A stretch of DNA of 64,000 bases from Mucilaginibacter corticis (GTDB lineage Bacteria; Bacteroidota; Bacteroidia; Sphingobacteriales; Sphingobacteriaceae), in contig NZ_VLPK01000001.1 in NCBI RefSeq assembly GCF_007558865.1, positions 1,984,001-2,048,000 on the forward strand, in the 5' to 3' direction. Shown piece by piece: positions 7,841 through 16,482 of the stretch. The first letter of the stretch is position 1. Every line of letters begins with the position of its first letter. A program made the translations under genes and the position numbers. The notes beneath the pieces are model-generated. The model was given only the letters and a program-made list of their open reading frames with translations. It did not search any database and was not told the DNA's origin.

Positions 7841-9949
7841 CTATGAGATCTTATCCCAACTCAACCCTGCATTCTTAGCCTGGAACGCCAAGTTCAATAT
7901 TTGATTTTCGGGCGAGGCCAATTGCGGGTCTACGGCAAAGATGTCTTCTACGCATTTGCGGCATTGCATGAGTAGTTCCTGGTCGGTGGTCAGGTCGGCA
8001 ACTTTTAGGTCAAGCAGCCCGCTTTGTTGTGTGCCTTCAATGTTTCCCGGGCCGCGTAATTGCAGGTCGGTTTCGGCAATCTCAAAACCATTATTGGTTT
8101 TAACCATGGTATTTAAGCGGATCCGCCCTTCAGGGCTTAGTTTTTCCTTGCTCATTAAGATACAGAAGGATTGCTCGGCCCCGCGCCCTACACGGCCGCG
8201 TAACTGGTGCAATTGCGATAGCCCGAACCGCTCGGCATTCTCAATGATCATTACCGAGGCATTGGGTACATTTACACCTACTTCTATCACCGTAGTGGCT
8301 ACCATTATCTGCGTTTCGCCTTTAACAAATCGCTGCATTTCAAATTCCTTTTCGGCAGGTTTAATTTTACCGTACACAACACTTATCCTGTATTGGGGTA
8401 ACGGAAACTCGCGCGATATTACTTCATAGCCATCCATCAAGTTTTTAAGATCAAGCTTCTCGCTTTCTTGTATCAGCGGGTATACAATGTAGATCTGCCG
8501 GCCTTTGGCTATTTCCTCTTTCATAAAGCCAAACATCCGCAGGCGGCTGTTCTCATAATAATGAACAGTTTTGATGGGTTTACGCCCGGCAGGCAGCTCG
8601 TCAATTACAGAAACATCCAGGTCACCATATAAGGTCATGGCCAAAGTACGCGGGATAGGAGTAGCTGTCATCACCAAAATGTGCGGTGGCACAGTATTCT
8701 TTCGCCAAAGTTTGGCACGTTGTTCTACGCCAAAGCGGTGCTGTTCGTCAATAACCACCATACCCAGGTTTTTGTATTGCACCTTGTCTTCAATAAGGGC
8801 ATGGGTACCGATGAGTATTTTAAGCTCGCCGTTCTCCAGTTTTTCGTGGAGTATCTTTCTGTCTTTAGGCTTGGTCGACCCGGTAAGCAATGCGACCTCT
8901 ACAAAATCATCGCCCACCAAGCTTTTTATAGTTTGATAATGCTGACTCGCCAGGATCTCGGTAGGTGCCATAATGCAGGTCTGAAAACCATTATCAATAG
9001 CTATCAGCATACTCATTAAAGCCACAACAGTTTTACCGCTGCCTACGTCGCCCTGCAATAGGCGGTTCATCTGTACGCCCCGCTGGCTATCCAGCCTGAT
9101 CTCTTTTAAAACTTTTTTCTGTGAGTTGGTTAATTCAAACGGGAGTTTATGGTGGTAAAACTCGTTAAAATACGGCCCCACTTTATCAAAGATATTGCCC
9201 TTGAATTTTTGTACCCGCAGTAACTTATTCTTTAACAGTTTTAATTGTAAAAAGAAAAGCTCTTCAAATTTTAAGCGATGTTTGGCTTCGGCAAGTTTAA
9301 TGGCATCCTCGGGGAAATGAATATTTCGATAAGCATCGGCCCTGGTCATTAGCTTAAATTTGTTCAGGATGTAAGCAGGCAGGTTTTCGTGGATCTCGCG
9401 GCCGTATTGATCTAATAAGCCGGTTATCAGCTTTTGCAGGCCTTTGCTGTCTAAGGTAAATTGCTTGAGCTTTTCGGTCGAACTGTATACGGGCTGCAGG
9501 GTCATATTCCCTTTACGCTGCATTGCCTCGGTCGAATATGGATCAAACTCGGGATGCGACATCTGGGCTTTGCCGTTAAATGATCCCGGCTTACCAAACA
9601 AGATGTAGGCCTTGCCAACTACCAGGTTTTTCTCAACCCATTTTATCCCCTGGAACCATACCAGCTCCATCACGCCGGTTTCGTCCTGTACCTGGGCTAC
9701 CAGCCGCTTGGTATGCTTTTCGCCCAGTATTTCTTTATGGGTTAAACGCGCAATGACCTGCACATAGGGCAGGTCATGCTGGATATCTTTTATTTTATAA
9801 TACCGGGTACGGTCAATATGCCTGAAGGGGAAATGCTGTAACAAATCTTCCAGGTTTTTTATGCCCAGTTCTTTTTTCAGCACATCGGCACGGGCAGTAC
9901 CAACGCCCTTTAAATATTCAATGGATGTTTGAAATGACTGACCGTTCAA
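7841..9949 (-). CDS. recG: ATP-dependent DNA helicase RecG
   Basis: RecG remodels stalled replication forks and branch-migrates Holliday junctions. The 702-residue protein has an N-terminal wedge/OB domain (YLKGVGTARADVLKKELGI at the start), Walker A LLQGDVGSGKTVVA, the DEQH box VIDEQHRFG, the motif VMTATPIPRTLAMT, and QLRGRVGRG in helicase domain 2, all in order. Length is normal. The start appears to be TTG at 9949, as no ATG gives a full N-terminus. It lies 10 bases after the ridA stop, so the two are probably co-transcribed. Confidence 0.96.
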   Translation of the reverse strand: MNGQSFQTSIEYLKGVGTARADVLKKELGIKNLEDLLQHFPFRHIDRTRYYKIKDIQHDLPYVQVIARLTHKEILGEKHTKRLVAQVQDETGVMELVWFQGIKWVEKNLVVGKAYILFGKPGSFNGKAQMSHPEFDPYSTEAMQRKGNMTLQPVYSSTEKLKQFTLDSKGLQKLITGLLDQYGREIHENLPAYILNKFKLMTRADAYRNIHFPEDAIKLAEAKHRLKFEELFFLQLKLLKNKLLRVQKFKGNIFDKVGPYFNEFYHHKLPFELTNSQKKVLKEIRLDSQRGVQMNRLLQGDVGSGKTVVALMSMLIAIDNGFQTCIMAPTEILASQHYQTIKSLVGDDFVEVALLTGSTKPKDRKILHEKLENGELKILIGTHALIEDKVQYKNLGMVVIDEQHRFGVEQRAKLWRKNTVPPHILVMTATPIPRTLAMTLYGDLDVSVIDELPAGRKPIKTVHYYENSRLRMFGFMKEEIAKGRQIYIVYPLIQESEKLDLKNLMDGYEVISREFPLPQYRISVVYGKIKPAEKEFEMQRFVKGETQIMVATTVIEVGVNVPNASVMIIENAERFGLSQLHQLRGRVGRGAEQSFCILMSKEKLSPEGRIRLNTMVKTNNGFEIAETDLQLRGPGNIEGTQQSGLLDLKVADLTTDQELLMQCRKCVEDIFAVDPQLASPENQILNLAFQAKNAGLSWDKIS

Positions 9950-9959
9950 GGGTTGTTTA

Positions 9960-10340
9960 TCAGGCTTTAACTGCTATTACAGAAATTTCGACACTTACAC
10001 CTTTAGGTAAGGCTGATACCTGTACTGTTTCGCGCGCAGGGAAGTTATCTTCAAAATATGAACCGTAAACTTCATTTACTTCAGCAAAATCGGCCATGTT
10101 GGTTAAAAATATGGTGCTTTTAACAATGTGCGTAAAATCGGCCTTTGCCTGGGTTAGTATGGCGCCAATGTTTTCCATCACTAAATGTGTGGCGGCGGTA
10201 ATGTTATCAGTAACCAACTCGCCGGTAAAAGGGTGTAAAGGTATTTGCCCTGATACAAAAATAGTATTGCCTGCTTGTATAGCCTGGTTGTATGGCCCAA
10301 TAGGTGCAGGGGCATCGGTGGTATTAATTACTTTTTTCAT
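9960..10340 (-). CDS. ridA: RidA family enamine/imine deaminase
   Basis: RidA hydrolyses reactive enamine and imine intermediates (such as 2-aminoacrylate) made by PLP enzymes, releasing ammonia. The 126-residue length and trimeric YjgF/YER057c/UK114 pattern are typical: APAPIGPYNQAIQ near residues 10-22, VSGQIPLHP, then FPARETVQVSALPKG with the substrate-binding Arg, and VEISVIAVKA at the end. It lies just upstream of recG on the same strand. Confidence 0.94.
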   Translation of the reverse strand: MKKVINTTDAPAPIGPYNQAIQAGNTIFVSGQIPLHPFTGELVTDNITAATHLVMENIGAILTQAKADFTHIVKSTIFLTNMADFAEVNEVYGSYFEDNFPARETVQVSALPKGVSVEISVIAVKA

Positions 10341-10391
10341 GTTATAATTGATGATTGTTTTGCCGGCCGGATCATCAGCGGGCTGTGGATG

Positions 10392-10535
10392 TTATTTTTT
10401 TAATATGAACCAGTAGATCAGTTTCCAGATTATCCCCAGCAAAAACACAGTTATGGCAATGGCATTGATGGTATGCATTACCTTTAAATTAAAACTTGTT
10501 GGCCTGTTTGGGTCTTTTTTGCGGAAAAAGTACAT
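10392..10535 (-). CDS. 47-residue single-pass membrane protein (DUF6728-like)
   Basis: This gene is too short for most ORF cut-offs. The minus strand encodes MYFFRKKDPNRPTSFNLK, then VMHTINAIAITVFLLGIIW, then KLIYWFILKK and a stop: a basic N-terminus followed by one hydrophobic helix. From memory it resembles a small Bacteroidota family annotated as DUF6728 (FRKKDPxxPTxFNL then MHxIN); this was not searched. Function is unknown. It lies 51 bases upstream of ridA on the same strand, so it may lead the ridA-recG transcript. Confidence 0.75.
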   Translation of the reverse strand: MYFFRKKDPNRPTSFNLKVMHTINAIAITVFLLGIIWKLIYWFILKK

Positions 10536-10590
10536 GCTGCAAATTTAATAAAATTTCGCTTGGAGTATTATCTCATAAATATAGTTAAAC

Positions 10591-10620
10591 AAAAAAGGCT
10601 CCCCAAATTGGAGAGCCTTT
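10591..10620 (-). terminator. Rho-independent terminator of the OmpA-like gene
   Basis: On the minus strand, arms aaaggctc (10613-10620 as complement) and gagccttt are followed by six T (complement of 10591-10596). It lies 22 bases downstream of the stop at 10643. Confidence 0.88.
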
Positions 10621-10642
10621 GTATTATTTAACTGAATTCAAA

Positions 10643-11986
10643 TTATTTTTTGAATTGTACACGGCGGTTTAATACACGTCCGTCTTCAGTTGAGTTGTCA
10701 GCAATTGGGTGAGTTTCACCGTAAGCTTTAACTTTGATCTTTTTAGCATCAACACCAGAGTTAACTAAGTAAGTTTTTACTGAGTTAGCACGGTCTTTAG
10801 ATAAAGCTAAGTTGTGAGCAGCAGTACCTTCAGATGAAGCGAAACCATCTAATTCAACTTTAGAACCTGATGCACGTAAGTCAGAAGAAGTAGCATCTAA
10901 CACTGGGTAAGATGAAGTTCTTAATACTGAGCTATCAAATTCAAATTGGATGTTAGAGTAAGCGGCAGCTGGAGCAACTTTAGCAGTTGTATCTGGTTTA
11001 GGGAACACGATAGCGCAACCAGAACCGTCAACCACTGTACCAGCAGGAGTGTTAGGGCATTTGTCAAATTGATCAGCAACACCGTCACCGTCAGAATCTT
11101 TTTTCAGATCGTTAACTGCGTTTTCAACGTTAGTAACACGACCTTTTAATGCCTCAACTTCTTTACGTAAAGCTTCGTCATATAATTCGTCATACATCAT
11201 AGCTACCGGGTTAACCCACTCTAAGTTCGGTTTTGATTTTGAACCTAAAGTGAACTCTAAACCAGCATAACCGTAAGAGTAGTGATCTTTAGTAGGGTAA
11301 CCTTTTTTAACGCCGTCAAAAATATCGTCGTCAACAAAGTTTTCGTTGTAACCTAATTTCAAGCCAACAGCGTCAGAGAATCTGAATTTAACACCAGCAC
11401 CTACAGGTATTACAAATTCAGTAACGTTGTTAGGATATTCTGCAGAAGCTGTAGTTGGGAAACCAGGAGTGTTAGCACCAAATACAGTTGGTTTGAAGCT
11501 TACGATACCTGCACCTGCATTAACGAAGAAGTTAATAGCGTTTTTACGGCGTAAGTAATCAATAGTAGCAACGTTTACAACGCCGCTGATAGTTCCTTGA
11601 AAAAATTTGGTAGAATAGCCAATGTAGTTGTTACCTGTAACACCATCAGTGATGTAAGGAACATTGCCTGAATTACCTTTTACTTTACCGGCATTAACAT
11701 CTAATTGCAAAGCAAAAGAGTGTGCCAGTTGTTTTTTAATGTCGATACCGAAGCCTAAGTCAACTTTGTTGCCATTGAAATCGCTTGATCCGCCAGTTGC
11801 AAGAGCGCCTGATGTTGCACCAACGTTAAATCCAATACTCCAGGTATTGTACTGTCCTGCACCACCAAATACCTTGGCAGTGGATGTAGTCGACGTTGTT
11901 TCAGTGGTTTGAGCGTTTGCTGCGCCTATAGCCATCAAAGAAACAAGAGAGAGTCCGACTGTTTTTTTTAATGTAGAATAGTTCAT
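10643..11986 (-). CDS. OmpA-like outer-membrane protein with TSP3 repeats
   Basis: This is a likely major outer-membrane protein that anchors the membrane to peptidoglycan. The 447-residue precursor starts MNYSTLKKTVGLSLVSLMA, a signal peptide ending near AANAQ. Then comes a beta-barrel-like region of about 270 residues, a short coiled segment (EVEALKGRVTNVENAVND), a thrombospondin type-3 calcium-binding repeat (DSDGDGVADQFDKCPNTP) and the C-terminal OmpA peptidoglycan-binding domain, with NIQFEFDSSVL, LDGFASSEGT and NRRVQFKK. The frame extends upstream to 12139, but the signal peptide sets the start at 11986. Codon use is strongly biased, suggesting high expression. It has its own promoter and terminator. 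Confidence 0.93.
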   Translation of the reverse strand: MNYSTLKKTVGLSLVSLMAIGAANAQTTETTSTTSTAKVFGGAGQYNTWSIGFNVGATSGALATGGSSDFNGNKVDLGFGIDIKKQLAHSFALQLDVNAGKVKGNSGNVPYITDGVTGNNYIGYSTKFFQGTISGVVNVATIDYLRRKNAINFFVNAGAGIVSFKPTVFGANTPGFPTTASAEYPNNVTEFVIPVGAGVKFRFSDAVGLKLGYNENFVDDDIFDGVKKGYPTKDHYSYGYAGLEFTLGSKSKPNLEWVNPVAMMYDELYDEALRKEVEALKGRVTNVENAVNDLKKDSDGDGVADQFDKCPNTPAGTVVDGSGCAIVFPKPDTTAKVAPAAAYSNIQFEFDSSVLRTSSYPVLDATSSDLRASGSKVELDGFASSEGTAAHNLALSKDRANSVKTYLVNSGVDAKKIKVKAYGETHPIADNSTEDGRVLNRRVQFKK

Positions 11987-12026
11987 AGTTTTAAGATTAA
12001 ACAAATGTTTTAATTGTGATTTTTTC

Positions 12027-12034
12027 CAAAAATA
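12027..12034 (-). promoter_or_regulatory. candidate -7 box of the OmpA-like gene (TATTTTTG)
   Basis: Read on the minus strand this is a perfect TAnnTTTG, 40 bases before the ATG. A TTTG lies about 23 bases further upstream and could be the -33 element. The leader is AT-rich. Confidence 0.55.
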
Positions 12035-12138
12035 GTAATTATGTTTGAAACGGTTACCAAATACTGTTCCAAAAATTATAATTCTAACACAAAGAAATGA
12101 AAAATGTTCTATAAGTAGTACAAAATAAAATAAATACA

Positions 12139-13428
12139 ATGAAATATTTACCTGTCGAAAATAATTTATTTATTAATAATAGAAAAAATTTCGTTTCACG
12201 CATAAAACCATCATCTTTGGCGATATTTCATGCTAACGATGAGTTCCCACGTAGTGGAGATCAGGCCTTTATCTTTAAGCAGAACCCTGATTTTTTCTAT
12301 CTTACGGGTATTGACCAGGAGCAAAGCATCCTTTTGTTATTTCCTGATTGTCCTAATTCTGCATACAGAGAAGTACTTTTTTTAAGACAAACCAACGAAC
12401 ACATAGCTGTTTGGGAAGGACATAAGTATACAAAAGAGGAAGCCAGGCAGGCATCAGGCATTGAAAGCATTTATTGGCTGAGCGATTTTGATAATATATT
12501 ACATAGTATTATAAACTATGCAGATAATATTTATATCAATACAAACGAGAATGACCGCTTTAGCTTTTCAGTACCCTATCGCGACCTGCGCATGCTTGAG
12601 GCTTTACGTGTAAAATACCCGCTGCATCATTACGAAAGGTCTGCACCCATAATGCGTGACTTGCGCCCGGTAAAGTCTGAAACAGAAATTGAACTGACCA
12701 AAAAAGCCTGCGCCATTACTAAGGATGCTTTTGAGCGTGTATTGAAATTCACCAAACCCGGTGTTACCGAATATGAAATTGAAGCGGAGATCATTCATGA
12801 ATTTATCCGCCAGCGGGCTACAGGGCATGCTTATAGCCCAATCATTGCTTCGGGAAAGAATGCCATTGTATTGCATTATATTGATAATAACCAGGTTTGC
12901 AAGGACGGTGATGTGATATTATTTGATTTTGGTGCAGAATATGGTAACTACAATGCAGACATGAGCCGCTCTATCCCGGTAAACGGCCGTTTTACCAAGC
13001 GCCAGCGTGAGGTTTACGATGCTGTGCTGCGCGTGATGAAGGCCGCCACCAAAATGATCGTTAAAGGCGCGGTATGGAACGAATACCATGATGAAGTTGG
13101 CAAAGTAATGACCGGCGAATTAATTGGCCTGGGTCTGCTAACCAAACATGATGTGGAGAAACAAGACCCTAAAATGCCGGCTTATAAAAAATACTTTATG
13201 CACGGCACATCACACCATTTGGGTTTAGATGTGCATGATTACGCCAGCCGTTATAAACCGTTTGAGGTGGGTAACATACTAACCTGCGAGCCGGGTATCT
13301 ATATTCCTGCCGAAGGCTTGGGCATCAGGCTTGAAAATAATATCCTGATAACGAAAGGCGGTAATATTGATCTGATGGCTGATATTCCGTTAGAGGCAGA
13401 GCATATTGAGGAGATCATGAATTCTTAA
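12139..13428 (+). CDS. pepP: Xaa-Pro aminopeptidase (M24B)
   Basis: It removes an N-terminal residue that precedes proline, using two metal ions. The 429-residue protein has an N-terminal AMP_N domain (roughly residues 1-150, with FKQNPDFFYLTGIDQ) and the pita-bread catalytic domain. Metal ligands are visible: Asp in ILFDFGAEYG, Asp in YNADMSRS, His in HGTSHHLGLDVHD, Glu in LTCEPGIYI and Glu in GIRLEN. It is divergent from the OmpA-like gene. It lacks a signal peptide, so it should be cytoplasmic. The 3' flank is packed with hairpin repeats. Confidence 0.93.
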   Translation: MKYLPVENNLFINNRKNFVSRIKPSSLAIFHANDEFPRSGDQAFIFKQNPDFFYLTGIDQEQSILLLFPDCPNSAYREVLFLRQTNEHIAVWEGHKYTKEEARQASGIESIYWLSDFDNILHSIINYADNIYINTNENDRFSFSVPYRDLRMLEALRVKYPLHHYERSAPIMRDLRPVKSETEIELTKKACAITKDAFERVLKFTKPGVTEYEIEAEIIHEFIRQRATGHAYSPIIASGKNAIVLHYIDNNQVCKDGDVILFDFGAEYGNYNADMSRSIPVNGRFTKRQREVYDAVLRVMKAATKMIVKGAVWNEYHDEVGKVMTGELIGLGLLTKHDVEKQDPKMPAYKKYFMHGTSHHLGLDVHDYASRYKPFEVGNILTCEPGIYIPAEGLGIRLENNILITKGGNIDLMADIPLEAEHIEEIMNS

Positions 13429-13461
13429 TATCGGATTTCGGATGTTCGATTTTCATCCGCC

Positions 13462-13571
13462 GGATAAAGCGTCCACGCTTTATCCCCCCAAATTATGAGC
13501 GTCCACGCTCATGACGTAATACGTAAGCGTGGGCGCCTACCATGTAGTTCAGTAAAGCGTGGACGCTTTAC
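13462..13571. repeat. cluster of GCGTCCACGC hairpin repeats
   Basis: Three near-perfect hairpins lie in 110 bases: ggataaagcg-tcca-cgctttatcc (13462-13485), atgagcg-tcca-cgctcat (13495-13512) and gtaaagcg-tgga-cgctttac (13552-13571). The third has the complementary loop tgga, so it is the first in reverse orientation, and the whole stretch forms a larger inverted repeat. A weaker related segment (cgtaagcgtgggcgc) lies near 13522-13536. It sits between the convergent pepP and meaB and may also end transcription. Confidence 0.8.
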
Positions 13572-13584
13572 CGGGCTAAGATTT

Positions 13585-14487
13585 TTAAGACGCAAAGTAT
13601 TGCGTCTCTACGAAATGATAAAGGTTAAATCCTTCAGTTTTTAAAGCTTCAGCAAGATCCTGCTGGAGCTTTTTTTTGTCGATATCGGCCATCCGTTTTT
13701 GCTGGATGAGTTTGTATGCTTTTTCGGTCAGCAAAAATTCTTTTCGGGTATTTTTAATGTCTTTAGCGGTTAAAATAAAGTCTGCCACTTCGTTAATGCC
13801 GGCATTGGTTGTGGCTACAGTTTTAAAAACAGGTGTTTCTGTAGTTTCTTTTTGATGGATGATCTTTTTAAGGTTATTGGCAAACAGATCGGCATCATCC
13901 CTGTCGGCCTTATTGATAATGAAGGCGTCGGCAATTTCCATTAGGCCCGACTTAATATTCTGGATCTCATCACCCGATTCGGGCACCAATACCACAAATG
14001 TCAGGTCCGCCAATCCCGCAATTTCAATTTCCGACTGTCCTACGCCAACGGTTTCTATCAGCACATAATCAAAACCTGCCGCGCGCAATACATCAGCCAT
14101 TTCAATAGTTTTGGCCGACAGGCCGCCCAATGATCCGCGCGTAGCTAACGACCGGATAAAAACATTAGTATTATTAAAATGATTGGTCATCCTGATCCTG
14201 TCGCCCAATAAAGAGCCAAAATTAAACGGCGAAGTAGGGTCGATAGCCAGCACAGCTATTTTATTGCCTTTGCTAACCAGTTGTTCTACCAGGCTGTTTA
14301 CCAGTGTGCTTTTGCCGGCACCGGGAGGGCCGGTTATACCTATTATAGGTGTAGTTTTTATATAGCGGAGATTCTTTAATAACTCGTTTGCACCGGGCAG
14401 CTCATTCTCCACCACAGTCAACGCCCGCGCTACCGATTTAAAATCGGTACAGGTAATATGAAGTGGTTTATGAGATGAAGCTGCCAT
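13585..14487 (-). CDS. meaB: MeaB/ArgK-type P-loop GTPase
   Basis: MeaB-type GTPases act as chaperones of adenosylcobalamin-dependent methylmalonyl-CoA mutase, controlling cofactor loading and protection. The 300-residue protein has Walker A GITGPPGAGKSTL, switch/Walker B VLIETVGVGQSE, and the guanine-specificity motif INKAD. The frame continues upstream to 14568, but ATG 14487 (MAASSHKPLHIT) fits better. The last eight residues, VETQYFAS, and the stop codon are encoded by a palindromic repeat, so the natural C-terminus may have been replaced by repeat insertion. No mutase gene is in the window. Older annotations call this family LAO/AO transport ATPase. Confidence 0.9.
   Translation of the reverse strand: MAASSHKPLHITCTDFKSVARALTVVENELPGANELLKNLRYIKTTPIIGITGPPGAGKSTLVNSLVEQLVSKGNKIAVLAIDPTSPFNFGSLLGDRIRMTNHFNNTNVFIRSLATRGSLGGLSAKTIEMADVLRAAGFDYVLIETVGVGQSEIEIAGLADLTFVVLVPESGDEIQNIKSGLMEIADAFIINKADRDDADLFANNLKKIIHQKETTETPVFKTVATTNAGINEVADFILTAKDIKNTRKEFLLTEKAYKLIQQKRMADIDKKKLQQDLAEALKTEGFNLYHFVETQYFAS
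13587..13612. repeat. GAGACGCAA-family palindrome forming the end of meaB
   Basis: The core agacgcaaagtattgcgtct (13588-13607, 8-base arms, 4-base loop) equals the reverse complement of the copy at 1303-1322, and the flanking ctacg also matches. It overlaps the coding sequence of meaB. Confidence 0.85.
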
Positions 14488-14571
14488 TAATGGATTTGGA
14501 TACTGCAAATGAATAAAAATATCGCAACATAAATCAATATAATCTCTATAATTGCAGCAAAGCGCCAATTA

Positions 14572-15627
14572 ATGTCAAAGCCCGCAGTACTTGTAACGTT
14601 CGATTCGATGAAGAACCCTAACTCGGGTTATTTCACTTACGGCAAGGGCCTGGGCGACGCGCTGATAAAAGAAAACAATAACAGGTTTAAGCTAACTTAT
14701 TATATGTTTAAAAATACCATCTATTTTTTTAATAAGATGGTAGATATTATTTTTTTATACCGTTTTCATCGCATATTTTTTCCGTATTATAATAAGTTTG
14801 ATGTGGTGCACTTTACAGACCAAACCTGCCGCCTTAGGCCTTACCGTGTAAACGGCAAAAAGATCATGACCATACATGATATTAATAAGGTGCACCTGCC
14901 GGGCAGTAAACCAAATAAAATCAAAAAGCACATTGATAAGCTGCGTTATTTTGCATCGCTGTGCGATAGGGTGGTCACCATATCACAATTTGTAGCCGAC
15001 GATATCTTGCGGTTTATCCCCGAGCTGAAAGATAAAATAAGCGTGATATACAATGGTGCGGAAAAACTGTCCGTGCCCGAAAATCATCACCCTGGATATC
15101 TTCCGAAAAAGCCCTTTTTATTTACTGTAGGATTGTTGTCACCTCAAAAAGGCTTTCATTATATCCCCTCGCTTTTACAGGGTAATGATTATGAATTGGT
15201 CATATCAGGTATTGAAACCCCGCACAAGGCCCGCATTATTGAAGAAGCGCAGAAATACAATTGCCTTGACCGCGTAACCATTACCGGGCCCATAAGCGAC
15301 GACGATAAAGCCTGGTACTTTAAAAACTGCAGCGCTTTTGTGTTCCCCTCAATAGCCGAAGGTTTTGGATTGCCGGTAATTGAAGCGCAGTATTTTGGTA
15401 AGCCGGTGTTCCTGGCAAAAGCTACGTCATTACCCGAAATAGGCGGCAGTGAAGCTTATTATTTCGATAATTTTGAACCTGAACATATGCAGGCGGTTTT
15501 TAATAAGGGGATGAAAGATTACGCAGATAATAACCGTGAGTCGGCCATTATAGCAAATGCTAATAAATTTTCGTGGGAGAAAACAGCACAACAGTATATG
15601 CAGCTGTATGAGGATTGTTTGAAATAA
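14572..15627 (+). CDS. family 4 glycosyltransferase
   Basis: A predicted GT-B retaining glycosyltransferase of 351 residues, probably cytoplasmic or membrane-associated and acting in surface-glycan assembly. The C-terminal half shows KPFLFTVGLLSPQKGFHYI and the family signature FVFPSIAEGFGLPVIEAQ with the E-x7-E pattern; the N-terminal half has TIHDINKVHLPG and RVVTISQFVADDI. It opens the glycan cluster, divergent from meaB. The sugar donor cannot be predicted. Confidence 0.88.
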   Translation: MSKPAVLVTFDSMKNPNSGYFTYGKGLGDALIKENNNRFKLTYYMFKNTIYFFNKMVDIIFLYRFHRIFFPYYNKFDVVHFTDQTCRLRPYRVNGKKIMTIHDINKVHLPGSKPNKIKKHIDKLRYFASLCDRVVTISQFVADDILRFIPELKDKISVIYNGAEKLSVPENHHPGYLPKKPFLFTVGLLSPQKGFHYIPSLLQGNDYELVISGIETPHKARIIEEAQKYNCLDRVTITGPISDDDKAWYFKNCSAFVFPSIAEGFGLPVIEAQYFGKPVFLAKATSLPEIGGSEAYYFDNFEPEHMQAVFNKGMKDYADNNRESAIIANANKFSWEKTAQQYMQLYEDCLK

Positions 15628-15632
15628 TAGTA

Positions 15633-16352
15633 TTATTCCACCTGTTTTTGCCCCTTCAAATTTTTTTTAAATCGCCAGAACAAAAAGCGCAGCCAAATTT
15701 TATTACCGAAATATTTGCGCACCAGTCCGCCCCTTTCTTTTTCAAAAACTTTATCAACAGATGTGCTTGATACCCCGGTCTGGTTAAAGTTGGCAACCAG
15801 ATGGTCTTTAAACTCAAAGTGAAACTCGCCGCTGTTATACAATTCCATGTTTAAAGCGTAGTCGGCTGATATTTTATAGCGCGTGTTAAAAAGGTATTTA
15901 TCAAACACCGCCTTCGGGTAGATCATAGCCTGGTGACAAAGGCCGTATTTGGCAAAACCATACTCATTTACCGGAATGGTTGGCCCGCCTAAGGTCATTA
16001 CCCGGCCGTAATATATGGTGTCGTTATTTTTAAGTTCATAAGCCAGTTGGGTAAAATCGGCGAAGAGTATATCATCCGCGCCTAAAAAATATACCCAATC
16101 GCCGGTAATGTGTTTAACGCCTTTATTCATGGCATCATAAATGCCGGCGTCTTTTTCACTTTTCCAGTAGGCTATCCTGTCAGTATTAGCCTCAAGTATC
16201 TTAACCGTTTCGTCGGTGCTTAAACCGTCGATCACCACAATTTCAATAGCCGGATATTTTTGCTGATAGATACTATCTAAACAGGCCTGCAATGTTTCAG
16301 CTGCATTGTAGGTAACTATAATTACAGATATTTTTGGGGTATTGGCTTTCAC
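15633..16352 (-). CDS. family 2 glycosyltransferase
   Basis: A GT-A inverting glycosyltransferase of 239 residues, starting ISVIIVTYNAAETLQACLDS. It has VVIDGLSTDETVKIL, the DAGIYDAMNKGV segment typical of WcaA-like enzymes and a metal-binding aspartate motif in FLGADDILF. The start is GTG at 16352. It lies convergent with the GT4 gene (five bases between stops) and divergent from the long plus-strand glycan run, so it is regulated separately. Confidence 0.88.
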   Translation of the reverse strand: MKANTPKISVIIVTYNAAETLQACLDSIYQQKYPAIEIVVIDGLSTDETVKILEANTDRIAYWKSEKDAGIYDAMNKGVKHITGDWVYFLGADDILFADFTQLAYELKNNDTIYYGRVMTLGGPTIPVNEYGFAKYGLCHQAMIYPKAVFDKYLFNTRYKISADYALNMELYNSGEFHFEFKDHLVANFNQTGVSSTSVDKVFEKERGGLVRKYFGNKIWLRFLFWRFKKNLKGQKQVE

Positions 16353-16397
16353 AATTTTCCGAGTGGTTAATATGTCAATTATTTATAACGAGTAGCG

Positions 16398-16405
16398 TAT
16401 ATTTG
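16398..16405 (+). promoter_or_regulatory. candidate -7 box for the plus-strand glycan run (TATATTTG)
   Basis: A TAnnTTTG match 77 bases before the ATG at 16483, in the divergent gap with the minus-strand GT2 gene. No clear -33 TTG is seen. Confidence 0.45.
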
Positions 16406-16482
16406 GCGCTTGCCGTTTAATACTGTAACGCAAAGTAAATACTTTATTTAAGTACGCTGTCAAATAAATATAATATCACTAA

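Noticed and set aside
11987..12139. N-terminal extension of the OmpA-like protein
   Set aside because: The extra 51 residues precede a typical signal peptide and overlap the predicted promoter at 12027-12034.
13585..13612. Natural MeaB C-terminus
   Set aside because: Its codons match a repeat found elsewhere, so I do not treat VETQYFAS as ancestral sequence, though it is likely translated.
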